This document shows, piece by piece, positions 22,059-29,926 of a DNA stretch of 44,941 nucleotides (position 1 is the first letter of the stretch; each line of letters begins with the position of its first letter). A model generated the notes under the pieces. That model saw nothing but the letters and a program-made list of their open reading frames with translations, did not search any database and had not been told where the DNA came from. Source of the stretch: an uncultured Eubacteriales bacterium. GTDB lineage: Bacteria; Bacillota; Clostridia; Christensenellales; Aristaeellaceae. The DNA lies in assembly GCA_902790525.1 (NCBI GenBank), contig CADASI010000027.1, positions 1 through 44,941 on the forward strand, read 5' to 3'. A program made the position numbers and the translations under genes.

Positions 22059-24203
22059 CTATTCCTGTTCCCTGTTCCCTGTTCCCTGTTCCCTTTTCTC
22101 CAACTTCTGTTTCAGGAAATGCGCAACCCGGAGAACGATGCTGCGCCTGTCGAGCTGCACATAGGGGACCTCCCGGTACTTCACGCCGTTGGTCTCCAGC
22201 CACACGTCCAACAGCCTTTCGGCGAGGTAGCAGTACACGTGTGGGTCCTTCCCGGTGCAGCGCTCCCAGGGGGTCCGCTCCTCCAGTGCGCCCAGCACGT
22301 CGAACAGCCATCCGCAGTAGCGGTTGAACAGGTCGCGGCGCATCAAGAACAGGTTGAAGCGGTGGCCGGAGGTGCGCCGCATGGACCGGTCGTAGGCCGG
22401 AAGGTACGCGCTCCAGCACTCGGAGAGCAGCGCGCGCAGCCGGTCCAGGTCGTCGGCGTTGTGCACTCGGACGTACTGGCCGTAGTTCGATTCGACGTAG
22501 TACCGCCGCCGCCGGGGCAGTATGACCGCCTCGCCGTCGGCCAGCAGCCGGAGCTGGTCCCCGGTGAGTATGTGCTTCCGCCGGGCCCGGAACCGCCGCA
22601 GGGTGAAGTAGCAGTCGTGGGGCGCGAAGCCCAGGGTGTCGTTGTGGCAGTGCTTCCAGGCCCAGTAGAGCGCCGTCAGCGGCCCGTAGCCGGGGTATTT
22701 TGCGCTGATGTTGTCCCCGGTGTCGTCGGGCGCGTACTCCAGCGGGGGCTGGACGGCGGCCCCCGGCTGGATCGGCGTGTAGACCGGGTCGCCGGGCAGC
22801 CAGCACTTGACGGGCGCGGCCACCACCACCCGGACGTCCGTCTCGCCGGTGGCGCCCATGCGCTCGTTGTTCAGCATGCCGCCGGTGGCGGTCATGAGCA
22901 GTATGCGCAGATCCAGCCAGGGGCTCCAGTTGTCGATGTACCACAGGTCCAGCTCGATGCGCCGGGAGATGCTGGTGTCGCCGCGATAGCCGTTCACCTG
23001 CGCCCAGCCGGTGATGCCGGGCTTGACCTGGTGCTTGACCATGTACAGCGGGATCTCCTGCTTGAACAGCTCCACGAAGTGCGGCAGCTCCGGCCGGGGC
23101 CCCACCAGGGACATGTCTCCCCGCAGCACGTTGATAAGCTGCGGCAGCTCGTCCAGCGAGGTCTTGCGGATCAGGCTGCCGAACCTTGTCCGGCGGTCGT
23201 CGGCGGACTTCGACCAGGCGGTGTCCTGTGCGTCGTTGACCCGCATGGAGCGGAACTTAAGCATTTGGAATTCCCGGCGGTTGTAGCCCACGCGCACCTG
23301 CTTGAACAGCACCGGCCCGGGGCTGGACAGCTTCACCCCCACGGCGATGAGCAGCAGAAGCGGGCTCAGCACCACCAGGCCCACGAAGCTCACCACCAGG
23401 TCGAAGGCCCGCTTCAGCACCGCCCAGCCGATGTCCTCCAGCCGGTTGGTGCGCATGTTGATCAGCTTGCTGCGGCCCACATTTTCGATGACGGGGTGGG
23501 CGGGGATCAGGTCGTTGTAGAAGGGGATGACCAGGTAGCGCACGCCGTTCTTTTCGCAGGCGGCGATCAGGCCGGTGATGTGCCGGTATTCCTCCGCCTC
23601 CAGCGCGATGACCACCTCGTCGATGGCGGGCTCCGCCAGCAGCGTCTCCAGGTCGGGATCGTCAGGACGGACGGCGCGGTCGATCTGTATGCCCAGCTCG
23701 GGCGCGCCGTTCACGTCCTCGACGTACTGCCGCGCCAGCGCCCCCGCGCCGATGATCACCTCGTGCTTGATGTTGAAGCCCTGCGCCCTGAGCCGGTCCA
23801 GCACCATGCGGCTGACGATGTACTTGCCGCCCAGCAGCAGAAGCGTCAGCGCGTAGAAGATCAGCAGCGTGCCGCGGGAGAACTCCTCCAGGCGGAACAC
23901 GAACAGCAGCGTGGAGGCGATCAGCACCGTCACCGTGGTCGCCGCGGCCAGTATGCCCAGCTTCCAGCCCAGGCTGCGTATGCGCGTGGCGCTGTAAAAG
24001 CCCAGCAGGGCCAGCACCAGGAGCACCCCCGCCGCGTAGATCGTCGCGGCGAAGATCATCTGGCCCGTCATGGCCATGTTCACGTAATCGTTGGTCAGCA
24101 CGCGAAGCCTGAACCAGGATGAAAACAGATAGGCTATGATGATGAGAAGGAAGTCGACGAAGGCGTTCAGCCGGTTCAGCCACGCCTGATTGCGCTTTAT
24201 CAT
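22059..24203 (-). CDS. Polyprenyl-phosphate sugar phosphotransferase fused to a DUF4422-like domain
   Basis: A 714-residue membrane protein. Residues ~1-270 contain about four transmembrane helices and a CoA-binding-like Rossmann region (IIGAGALARQYVEDV). Residues ~270-455 are the catalytic bacterial sugar transferase domain (KRAFDLVVSF, KFRSMRVND, SLDELPQLINVLRGDMSLVGPRPE, KPGITGWAQVNGYRG), which moves sugar-1-phosphate onto a polyprenyl phosphate to begin exopolysaccharide synthesis. Residues ~465-700 resemble DUF4422 (DDTGDNISAKYPGYGPLTALYWAWKH), usually a separate glycosyltransferase. The HYRRYF expected there is PHDCYF here. The ATG at 24203 follows AAAGGAGG. The last residues (KREQGTGNREQE) are encoded by a GAACAGG repeat. 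Confidence 0.88.
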   Translation of the reverse strand: MIKRNQAWLNRLNAFVDFLLIIIAYLFSSWFRLRVLTNDYVNMAMTGQMIFAATIYAAGVLLVLALLGFYSATRIRSLGWKLGILAAATTVTVLIASTLLFVFRLEEFSRGTLLIFYALTLLLLGGKYIVSRMVLDRLRAQGFNIKHEVIIGAGALARQYVEDVNGAPELGIQIDRAVRPDDPDLETLLAEPAIDEVVIALEAEEYRHITGLIAACEKNGVRYLVIPFYNDLIPAHPVIENVGRSKLINMRTNRLEDIGWAVLKRAFDLVVSFVGLVVLSPLLLLIAVGVKLSSPGPVLFKQVRVGYNRREFQMLKFRSMRVNDAQDTAWSKSADDRRTRFGSLIRKTSLDELPQLINVLRGDMSLVGPRPELPHFVELFKQEIPLYMVKHQVKPGITGWAQVNGYRGDTSISRRIELDLWYIDNWSPWLDLRILLMTATGGMLNNERMGATGETDVRVVVAAPVKCWLPGDPVYTPIQPGAAVQPPLEYAPDDTGDNISAKYPGYGPLTALYWAWKHCHNDTLGFAPHDCYFTLRRFRARRKHILTGDQLRLLADGEAVILPRRRRYYVESNYGQYVRVHNADDLDRLRALLSECWSAYLPAYDRSMRRTSGHRFNLFLMRRDLFNRYCGWLFDVLGALEERTPWERCTGKDPHVYCYLAERLLDVWLETNGVKYREVPYVQLDRRSIVLRVAHFLKQKLEKREQGTGNREQE
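22061..22094. repeat. Heptamer repeat (GTTCCCT) at the end of the sugar transferase gene
   Basis: Four to five tandem copies of GTTCCCT (GAACAGG on the other strand) lie over the 3' end of the sugar transferase gene. CGCGGCAGC at 22048-22056 flanks it as at other repeat loci. No second inverted arm was found. Confidence 0.8.
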
Positions 24204-24249
24204 CCCTCTCTCCTCCTTTGTACATGCCTGTGGATGCAACACCGCTCTG

Positions 24250-24258
24250 ATTATATCA
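24250..24258 (-). promoter_or_regulatory. Extended -10 promoter of the sugar transferase gene
   Basis: On the minus strand this reads TGA-TATAAT, an extended -10 box about 50 bases before the ATG. The -35 region is weak (ATGCAA with a 17-base spacer). Confidence 0.5.
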
Positions 24259-24300
24259 CATTCCGGGTCGGATTGCATCTGTTTTTCGGGATAATACTAA

Positions 24301-24326
24301 TTTCAGTCTAAAAGTTAGACAGACTG
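24301..24326. promoter_or_regulatory. Operator-like palindrome
   Basis: GTCTAA (24306-24311) and TTAGAC (24315-24320) are perfect inverted halves around AAG, nested in a wider CAGTCT...AGACTG pair. It lies ~50 bases upstream of the sugar transferase -10 box and could bind a dimeric regulator. No candidate regulator gene lies in the window. The rest of 24204-24430 shows nothing recognisable. Confidence 0.35.
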
Positions 24327-24430
24327 CGAGGGGATTTTTTGTCATGGCAAGGCGGAGGTCCGCAGGCTTGCTGGCGGCAAGTCAAGGGCCGGCTTCGCGG
24401 CGTTTGTTCACGGTTGGATCGGAGGGCGCG

Positions 24431-24592
24431 TCACCCGGCGACGGGCTGCGCCTGGGCCACCTCGGCCATGATCGCGTTGACCTTGTCCGGGGTCATGCCC
24501 AGCGCCTCGAGGGCCTGCTTCATGCTGCAAATCGGGCACTTGGCGCCATGGGACGGGTCGTAGAGCTTCTGACAGCAAGGGCACTTGGACAT
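24431..24592 (-). CDS. Small zinc-ribbon protein
   Basis: A 53-residue protein with two cysteine pairs, CPCC near residues 4-7 and CPIC near 19-22, which should bind one zinc ion. A helical tail follows (MKQALEALGMTPDKVNAIMAEVAQAQ). The third of three consecutive ATG codons (24592) is chosen because GGAGG lies eight bases upstream. Function is unknown. It is divergent from the SDR gene and has no partner gene that explains it. Confidence 0.65.
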   Translation of the reverse strand: MSKCPCCQKLYDPSHGAKCPICSMKQALEALGMTPDKVNAIMAEVAQAQPVAG

Positions 24593-24712
24593 CATCATCG
24601 CCTCCATGCCGCTATGATAAGATACGCCTGTTATATCCACAAGGAGATTGCGTTTATTTTTTCATGAAAAGGACAAAATATAATACCATATTTTCCATCG
24701 TTTGAAAAACGC

Positions 24713-24741
24713 TTGAAAGAATGGTGGGATTTGGTTATAAT
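24713..24741 (+). promoter_or_regulatory. Promoter of the SDR gene
   Basis: TTGAAA (24713-24718) and TATAAT (24736-24741) with a 17-base spacer, about 50 bases before the SDR start. Confidence 0.75.
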
Positions 24742-24792
24742 AATGGGTAAGGGGTTAACCCACATCATCATAAGATCGGAAGGAGACTGACT

Positions 24793-25581
24793 ATGGATCT
24801 CAAGCTCAGGGATAAAGTGGTACTCGTGACCGGCGGCACCGGCGGCATCGGAACGGCCATCGTGAAGGGCTTCCTGGCGGAGGGCGCGAAGGTGGCGTTC
24901 TCCTCGACCAGCCAGGCCAAGATCGACGCGCTGCTGCCCAAGCTCGAAGCGGCGGAGGGCCAGGTGGCCGGCTTCGTGGCCGACATGAACAAGGAAGAGG
25001 ACATCAAGAACCTGGTCGAGGCCGCGAAGGCGAAGTTCGGCACGCTGGACGTCATCGTGCCCAACGCCGGCTACGAGGGCAAGGCCCATCCCGTGCAGGA
25101 CATGACGCTGGAGCTGTTCGAGCAGACCTACATGCTCAACGTGTTCGCCGTGATGCTGATACTGAAGTACGCCGCGCCCACGCTGATCGAGAAGAAGTCC
25201 GGCTCCGTGGTCGTGGTGGCCTCTGCCGCCGCCTACGAGCCCACCGCGGGCAACAGCGCCTACGTGTCTTCCAAGTACGCCGTGGCCGGCCTGACCAAGT
25301 GCGTCGCGCTGGAGCTGGGCCCGGTGGGCGTGCACGTCAACTACGTGTGCCCCGGCCCCGTGGACACGCCCATGATGCTGCGCATCGAAAAGGACTTCTT
25401 CGGCGACTCCATGACCCACGAGGAGGCCATGGCCATGCTCGCCGGCAACTACGCCATGGACAAGCGCTACGCCACCCCCGAGGAGGTCGCCAACGCTGTG
25501 CTCTACCTCGCCTCCGAGGTGTCCGCCCACACCGCGGGCATGGGCATGCACGTGGACTCCAAGGTGTCCGCGCCGAACTGA
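24793..25581 (+). CDS. Short-chain dehydrogenase/reductase family oxidoreductase
   Basis: A 262-residue classical SDR. It has the nucleotide-binding TGGTGGIG at residues ~14-21, the NAG motif (VPNAGYEG) near 91, a catalytic Ser in VVASAAA near 143, the YVSSK active-site pair (Tyr near 157, Lys near 161) and CPGPVDTPM after it. All catalytic residues are present. The substrate cannot be predicted; family members reduce or oxidise sugars, steroids, acyl chains and others. GGAAGGAG precedes the ATG. It is a single-gene transcript with its own promoter and a shared terminator. Confidence 0.9.
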   Translation: MDLKLRDKVVLVTGGTGGIGTAIVKGFLAEGAKVAFSSTSQAKIDALLPKLEAAEGQVAGFVADMNKEEDIKNLVEAAKAKFGTLDVIVPNAGYEGKAHPVQDMTLELFEQTYMLNVFAVMLILKYAAPTLIEKKSGSVVVVASAAAYEPTAGNSAYVSSKYAVAGLTKCVALELGPVGVHVNYVCPGPVDTPMMLRIEKDFFGDSMTHEEAMAMLAGNYAMDKRYATPEEVANAVLYLASEVSAHTAGMGMHVDSKVSAPN

Positions 25582-25598
25582 TCACCCCGTACCGCGCA

Positions 25599-25635
25599 AA
25601 AACGACCATGCCGGAATGTCGGCATGGTCGTTTTT
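25599..25635. terminator. Bidirectional terminator
   Basis: A perfect 15-bp stem (25599-25613 with 25620-25634) is flanked by A-runs and T-runs: AAAACGACCATGCCG and its complement ending GTTTTT. It serves the SDR gene on plus and the ABC permease gene on minus. Confidence 0.88.
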
Positions 25636-25642
25636 ATGTTGC

Positions 25643-27526
25643 TTACGCTTTCCCGGTCAGCTTCCGCCAGCGCTCGCGGCGCTTTTTGCGGCGCTCCAGG
25701 CGCTCGCCGAGGTCGCGCGCGCCGACGCCGTAGACGAGGTAGAGTATCAGCCCGGACACCAGCATGATGAACACGGTGGAGGCGCACCGGCGGCCGGAGC
25801 CGTTCATGTTGTAGCCGTCGCGGCCCTCCTCGGCGGTCATGGACTGTATGACCATGGCGTAGGACTTGCCGTAGCTGGAGTGGAAGGTGGCGGACATGTC
25901 GTACTCCGTAAACAGCGCGTTGAAGTTCAGCGCGAACACCGCCAGCACGCTGGGCAGCACGATGGGCAGCTTGACCCGCAGGAAGGTGACCAGCTGGCTG
26001 GCCCCGAGGTTGCGGGCAGCGTCCTCCAGCTCCTCGTCGATGGCGTAGAACGCGGCCTTCACCATCCTGAGCGCAAACGGCAGCTTGACCACCGTGTAGG
26101 CCATCACGATTAAAAAGCGCACGTTCTCGCGGTAGTACATGTTTTTGCCCAGCACGTACCACACCTCGTTGTTGAAGAAGATGCGGTAGGAGTAGCAGAT
26201 CAGTATCGTGGGCAGCAGCCACGGGAACAGCAGGCACGCCTCGACCACCTTCGCGCGCTTCTTTTTCTTGTGCTTGAAGATGTAGTTCACGGCGATCACC
26301 ACGATCACGCAGGCCATCGCCGCCGCCAGCGCCGAGAGCACGAAGCTCAGCCGGATGCCGCCCACGGTGTCGGCGTTGGAGAACACGCCGGAGATGACGC
26401 CCTCGCGCACCTTCTGCTTGCCGCGGGAGGTGGTGTAGCTGTAATCCTGGGTGCCGAAGAAGTTGATCAGCGTCCAGTCGGATAGGTTCAGGCTCTTGGC
26501 GCGTATGGCGGGCCAGTTCTGGAACGCGAACAGCACGATCATCGCCACGGGGGTCATGTAGATGATGAACAGCACGTAGGCGTAGATGTGCGCCAGCACG
26601 TTGCTCACCGGGTTCTGGATCTTCTGCTTGACCAGCTTGGCCTTGGTCTTCGAGACGGACAGGTAGTGGCCCTTGCTCTCGTAGTGGTTGAGCGTGGTCA
26701 AAAGCACGATGGTGAAAAGCGCCAGTATCACCGACAGTAGCGCGGCGCGGGCCTGGGGGAAGGCCTCGTCCGCCACGGAGGAGCCCGCCAGGCGAACGAT
26801 CTCCGGGTTGATGGAATTGTAGCCCAGCAGCGTCGGCGCGGACATGGCGCACAGGCCGGTGATGAAGGTCATGACCGTGAGCGAAAACAGCGTGGGCAGC
26901 AGCGTGGGCATGACCACCTTCATCAGCACCTTGAAGGGCTTCGCGCCCAGGTTGCGGGCGGCCTCCACGGTGTTGTAGTCGATGCCGCGGATGGCGTTTC
27001 TCAAAAACAGCGCGTGGTTGCTGGTGCAGGCGAAGGTCATGGTGAACAGCACCGCCCGGAACCCGGAGAACCACTGCTTGTTCATGGCGGGGAACAGCTT
27101 CACCAGCCACTGGGTCAGCATGCCGTTGGAATCGTAGAGGAACTGGTAGCCGGTGACCAGCGCCACGCCGGAGTAGATCAGCGTGGTCATGTAGCCCAGC
27201 CGCAGTATCTTCGAGCCCTTGATGTCGAAGTATTCCGTCAGCAGCACGATGGAGATGCCCACCAGGTTGACGGTGATCACCAGGCAGACCGCCAGCTTCA
27301 GCGAGTTGAACACGAACGAGGGCATGCTGCCCGCGAAGAAGAAGCGTATGACCGCCGTGGGGTCCATGCGGCCCGCGGCGTCCCGGGTGGTGAATATGGA
27401 GGTCAGCGTGTTCAGACAGGGCAGCACCATGAAGCCCAGGAACAGGTAGAGAAACAGGACTGCGCCGAAGACCTTGTAGATCGCGGAGAGCTCAAGGCCG
27501 CCCTTGCGTTGCGCGGTGCGCTGCAT
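25643..27526 (-). CDS. ABC transporter permease, duplicated (FbpB/ThiP type)
   Basis: A 627-residue inner membrane protein with two fused permease halves, each carrying about six helices and an EAA loop: EAARNLGAKPFKVLMKVVMPTLLPT in the first half and DAARNLGASQLVTFLRVKLPIVLPS in the second. Duplicated permeases of this kind belong to importers of ferric iron, thiamine or phosphonates. One polypeptide therefore replaces a permease dimer. The ATG at 27526 follows an AGGGGGG; a longer frame from 27601 overlaps the ATPase gene and is unlikely. It lies 16 bases after the ATPase gene and ends at the bidirectional terminator. Confidence 0.9.
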   Translation of the reverse strand: MQRTAQRKGGLELSAIYKVFGAVLFLYLFLGFMVLPCLNTLTSIFTTRDAAGRMDPTAVIRFFFAGSMPSFVFNSLKLAVCLVITVNLVGISIVLLTEYFDIKGSKILRLGYMTTLIYSGVALVTGYQFLYDSNGMLTQWLVKLFPAMNKQWFSGFRAVLFTMTFACTSNHALFLRNAIRGIDYNTVEAARNLGAKPFKVLMKVVMPTLLPTLFSLTVMTFITGLCAMSAPTLLGYNSINPEIVRLAGSSVADEAFPQARAALLSVILALFTIVLLTTLNHYESKGHYLSVSKTKAKLVKQKIQNPVSNVLAHIYAYVLFIIYMTPVAMIVLFAFQNWPAIRAKSLNLSDWTLINFFGTQDYSYTTSRGKQKVREGVISGVFSNADTVGGIRLSFVLSALAAAMACVIVVIAVNYIFKHKKKKRAKVVEACLLFPWLLPTILICYSYRIFFNNEVWYVLGKNMYYRENVRFLIVMAYTVVKLPFALRMVKAAFYAIDEELEDAARNLGASQLVTFLRVKLPIVLPSVLAVFALNFNALFTEYDMSATFHSSYGKSYAMVIQSMTAEEGRDGYNMNGSGRRCASTVFIMLVSGLILYLVYGVGARDLGERLERRKKRRERWRKLTGKA

Positions 27527-27542
27527 TGCGACGCCCCCCTTC

Positions 27543-28535
<993 letters not shown>

Positions 28536-28562
28536 GTGTGAAGCTCCTTATTTAAAATACTC

Positions 28563-28590
28563 AAAAGCGGGCCCGCGAGGGCCCGCTTTT
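28563..28590 (-). terminator. Terminator between the binding-protein and ATPase genes
   Basis: A perfect 12-bp stem, AAAAGCGGGCCC (28563-28574) with GGGCCCGCTTTT (28579-28590), has a 4-base loop and U-runs in either direction. It follows the binding-protein stop directly and would leave the binding protein more abundant than the rest of the transporter. Confidence 0.85.
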
Positions 28591-28601
28591 GATCCCCGGA
28601 A

Positions 28602-29819
28602 TTACGCCTCGGGCGCGGCCTGGGTCAGGGTGCTCCAGTCCAGGTTGTCCCAATCGGGCTCGGCGACGGCGCTGGCGCTGTCGGGCCAGAAGAAGCCCAG
28701 GTTGGTCATGATGTTGGTCCACTCGGAGGAGTGGGCGCCCACGTACTCGGCGTAGGTCATGTCGGTGCCCTCGACGGTGTTCAGGCTGAAGTTCGGGATG
28801 GCGTAGATCGCGGGAACCTCGTCGAACAGCTCGGCGGCGGCGTCGGTGTTGCAGGGATAGCTGTCAAACTCGTCGGACCAGGCGATCTGGGTCTCGGCGG
28901 AGCCGAACCAGTCGGCGAACGCCTTGACGGCCTCGGTCTGTTCCTCGGTGCGGTTCGGGTTGTCGATCACGCCGATGTACTCGGCGATGTAGTAGGTACC
29001 GTCGTCGATGTCCACCAGGTTCCAGTTTTCGGGCTCCAGCGTGCCGTGCAGCGGGTTGGGCTCCGTGCCGGCCTCCTCGGCGGCCTCGATGTTGCCGTAC
29101 AGGGAGGAGGAGTAGAAGGTGGACACCTGCACGTCGCCGCGGATCAGCGGATCCAGGCCGTACTTGTCGTCCGGGAACACCTTGCCGTTGGCGCAGTAGG
29201 CCCACAGGGTCTTCCAGCCGTCCAGGGAGATGCCGCCCGCCGGGGACGCAGGATCGGTGAAGGCGTACAGCATGGCGTAGTTGGTGTTCTTGTTGGTGGT
29301 GCCGCCCACCTTGTTCTGGCGGTACCAGGTGTAGCCGCTGTCGACCAGGTCGGCCCAGTGCTGGAAGTGGATCTCCTCGCCGTTGGTGCCCAGCTCGTCG
29401 TTGCGGTAGAGCATCAGTATGTTCTGGATGACCAGGCCGTAGGCCTTGCCGTCAAACTTGTAGTCGCCCACCTTGTCGGCCCAGGAGGGCTCCCAGTCCA
29501 TCACGGACAGGTTCTCGTAGGCGCCCTTGACCAGCTGGGACCACACGACCTCGTTCAGGCCGAAGATCACGTCGGCGTCCTTGTTCTCGTTGGCGGTCTG
29601 CACGGCGGCGGTGTCGCCGGAGATGACGGAGTTGTCGTCCAGCATCACGCTGAAGCCGGCCTTCTTGGCCGCGTCGATCAGCCAGGTCACGCGCTCGGGG
29701 GAGTTGGAGTTCGAGTAGATCTTGATGGTGTAGTCGGAATAATCCTCGGCCATCGCGGTCACCGTCATAAAGGACAGCACCATGGCCAGCGCAATCAATA
29801 CGGATACCAGTTTTTTCAT
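28602..29819 (-). CDS. Extracellular solute-binding protein of the ABC importer
   Basis: A 405-residue secreted protein with a signal peptide (MKKLVSVLIALAMVLSFMTVTAMA, cleavage after AMA). The mature part has the two-lobed binding-protein pattern: DYTIKIYSNSN at the start, KDADVIFGLNE, DGKAYGLVIQN and an AEYIGVIDNPNRTEEQTEAVKAFADW segment near the end of the second lobe. These fit the FbpA/ThiB/2-aminoethylphosphonate-type cluster, but the ligand cannot be assigned. No lipobox cysteine is present, which is unusual for a Gram-positive binding protein. It is first in the transporter operon, with a strong promoter. Confidence 0.88.
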   Translation of the reverse strand: MKKLVSVLIALAMVLSFMTVTAMAEDYSDYTIKIYSNSNSPERVTWLIDAAKKAGFSVMLDDNSVISGDTAAVQTANENKDADVIFGLNEVVWSQLVKGAYENLSVMDWEPSWADKVGDYKFDGKAYGLVIQNILMLYRNDELGTNGEEIHFQHWADLVDSGYTWYRQNKVGGTTNKNTNYAMLYAFTDPASPAGGISLDGWKTLWAYCANGKVFPDDKYGLDPLIRGDVQVSTFYSSSLYGNIEAAEEAGTEPNPLHGTLEPENWNLVDIDDGTYYIAEYIGVIDNPNRTEEQTEAVKAFADWFGSAETQIAWSDEFDSYPCNTDAAAELFDEVPAIYAIPNFSLNTVEGTDMTYAEYVGAHSSEWTNIMTNLGFFWPDSASAVAEPDWDNLDWSTLTQAAPEA

Positions 29820-29861
29820 TTCAGCGAAACCTCCTTGAATAGTGTTCCTTGACCGACACTG

Positions 29862-29890
29862 ATTATAGCATAAAATGAAGTCTGTGTAAA
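29862..29890 (-). promoter_or_regulatory. Promoter of the ABC importer operon
   Basis: On the minus strand TTTACA (29885-29890) and TATAAT (29862-29867) have a 17-base spacer, with TGC before the -10 (extended). This should be a strong promoter. Confidence 0.8.
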
Positions 29891-29926
29891 GTCATAACAC
29901 GAAATTTCGCTGATCAGCATATTTCG

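Noticed and set aside
24344-24667. A plus-strand gene in the spacer between the sugar transferase and the SDR gene
   Set aside because: It is antisense to the zinc-ribbon gene, has no ribosome site and shows the composition of a shadow frame.
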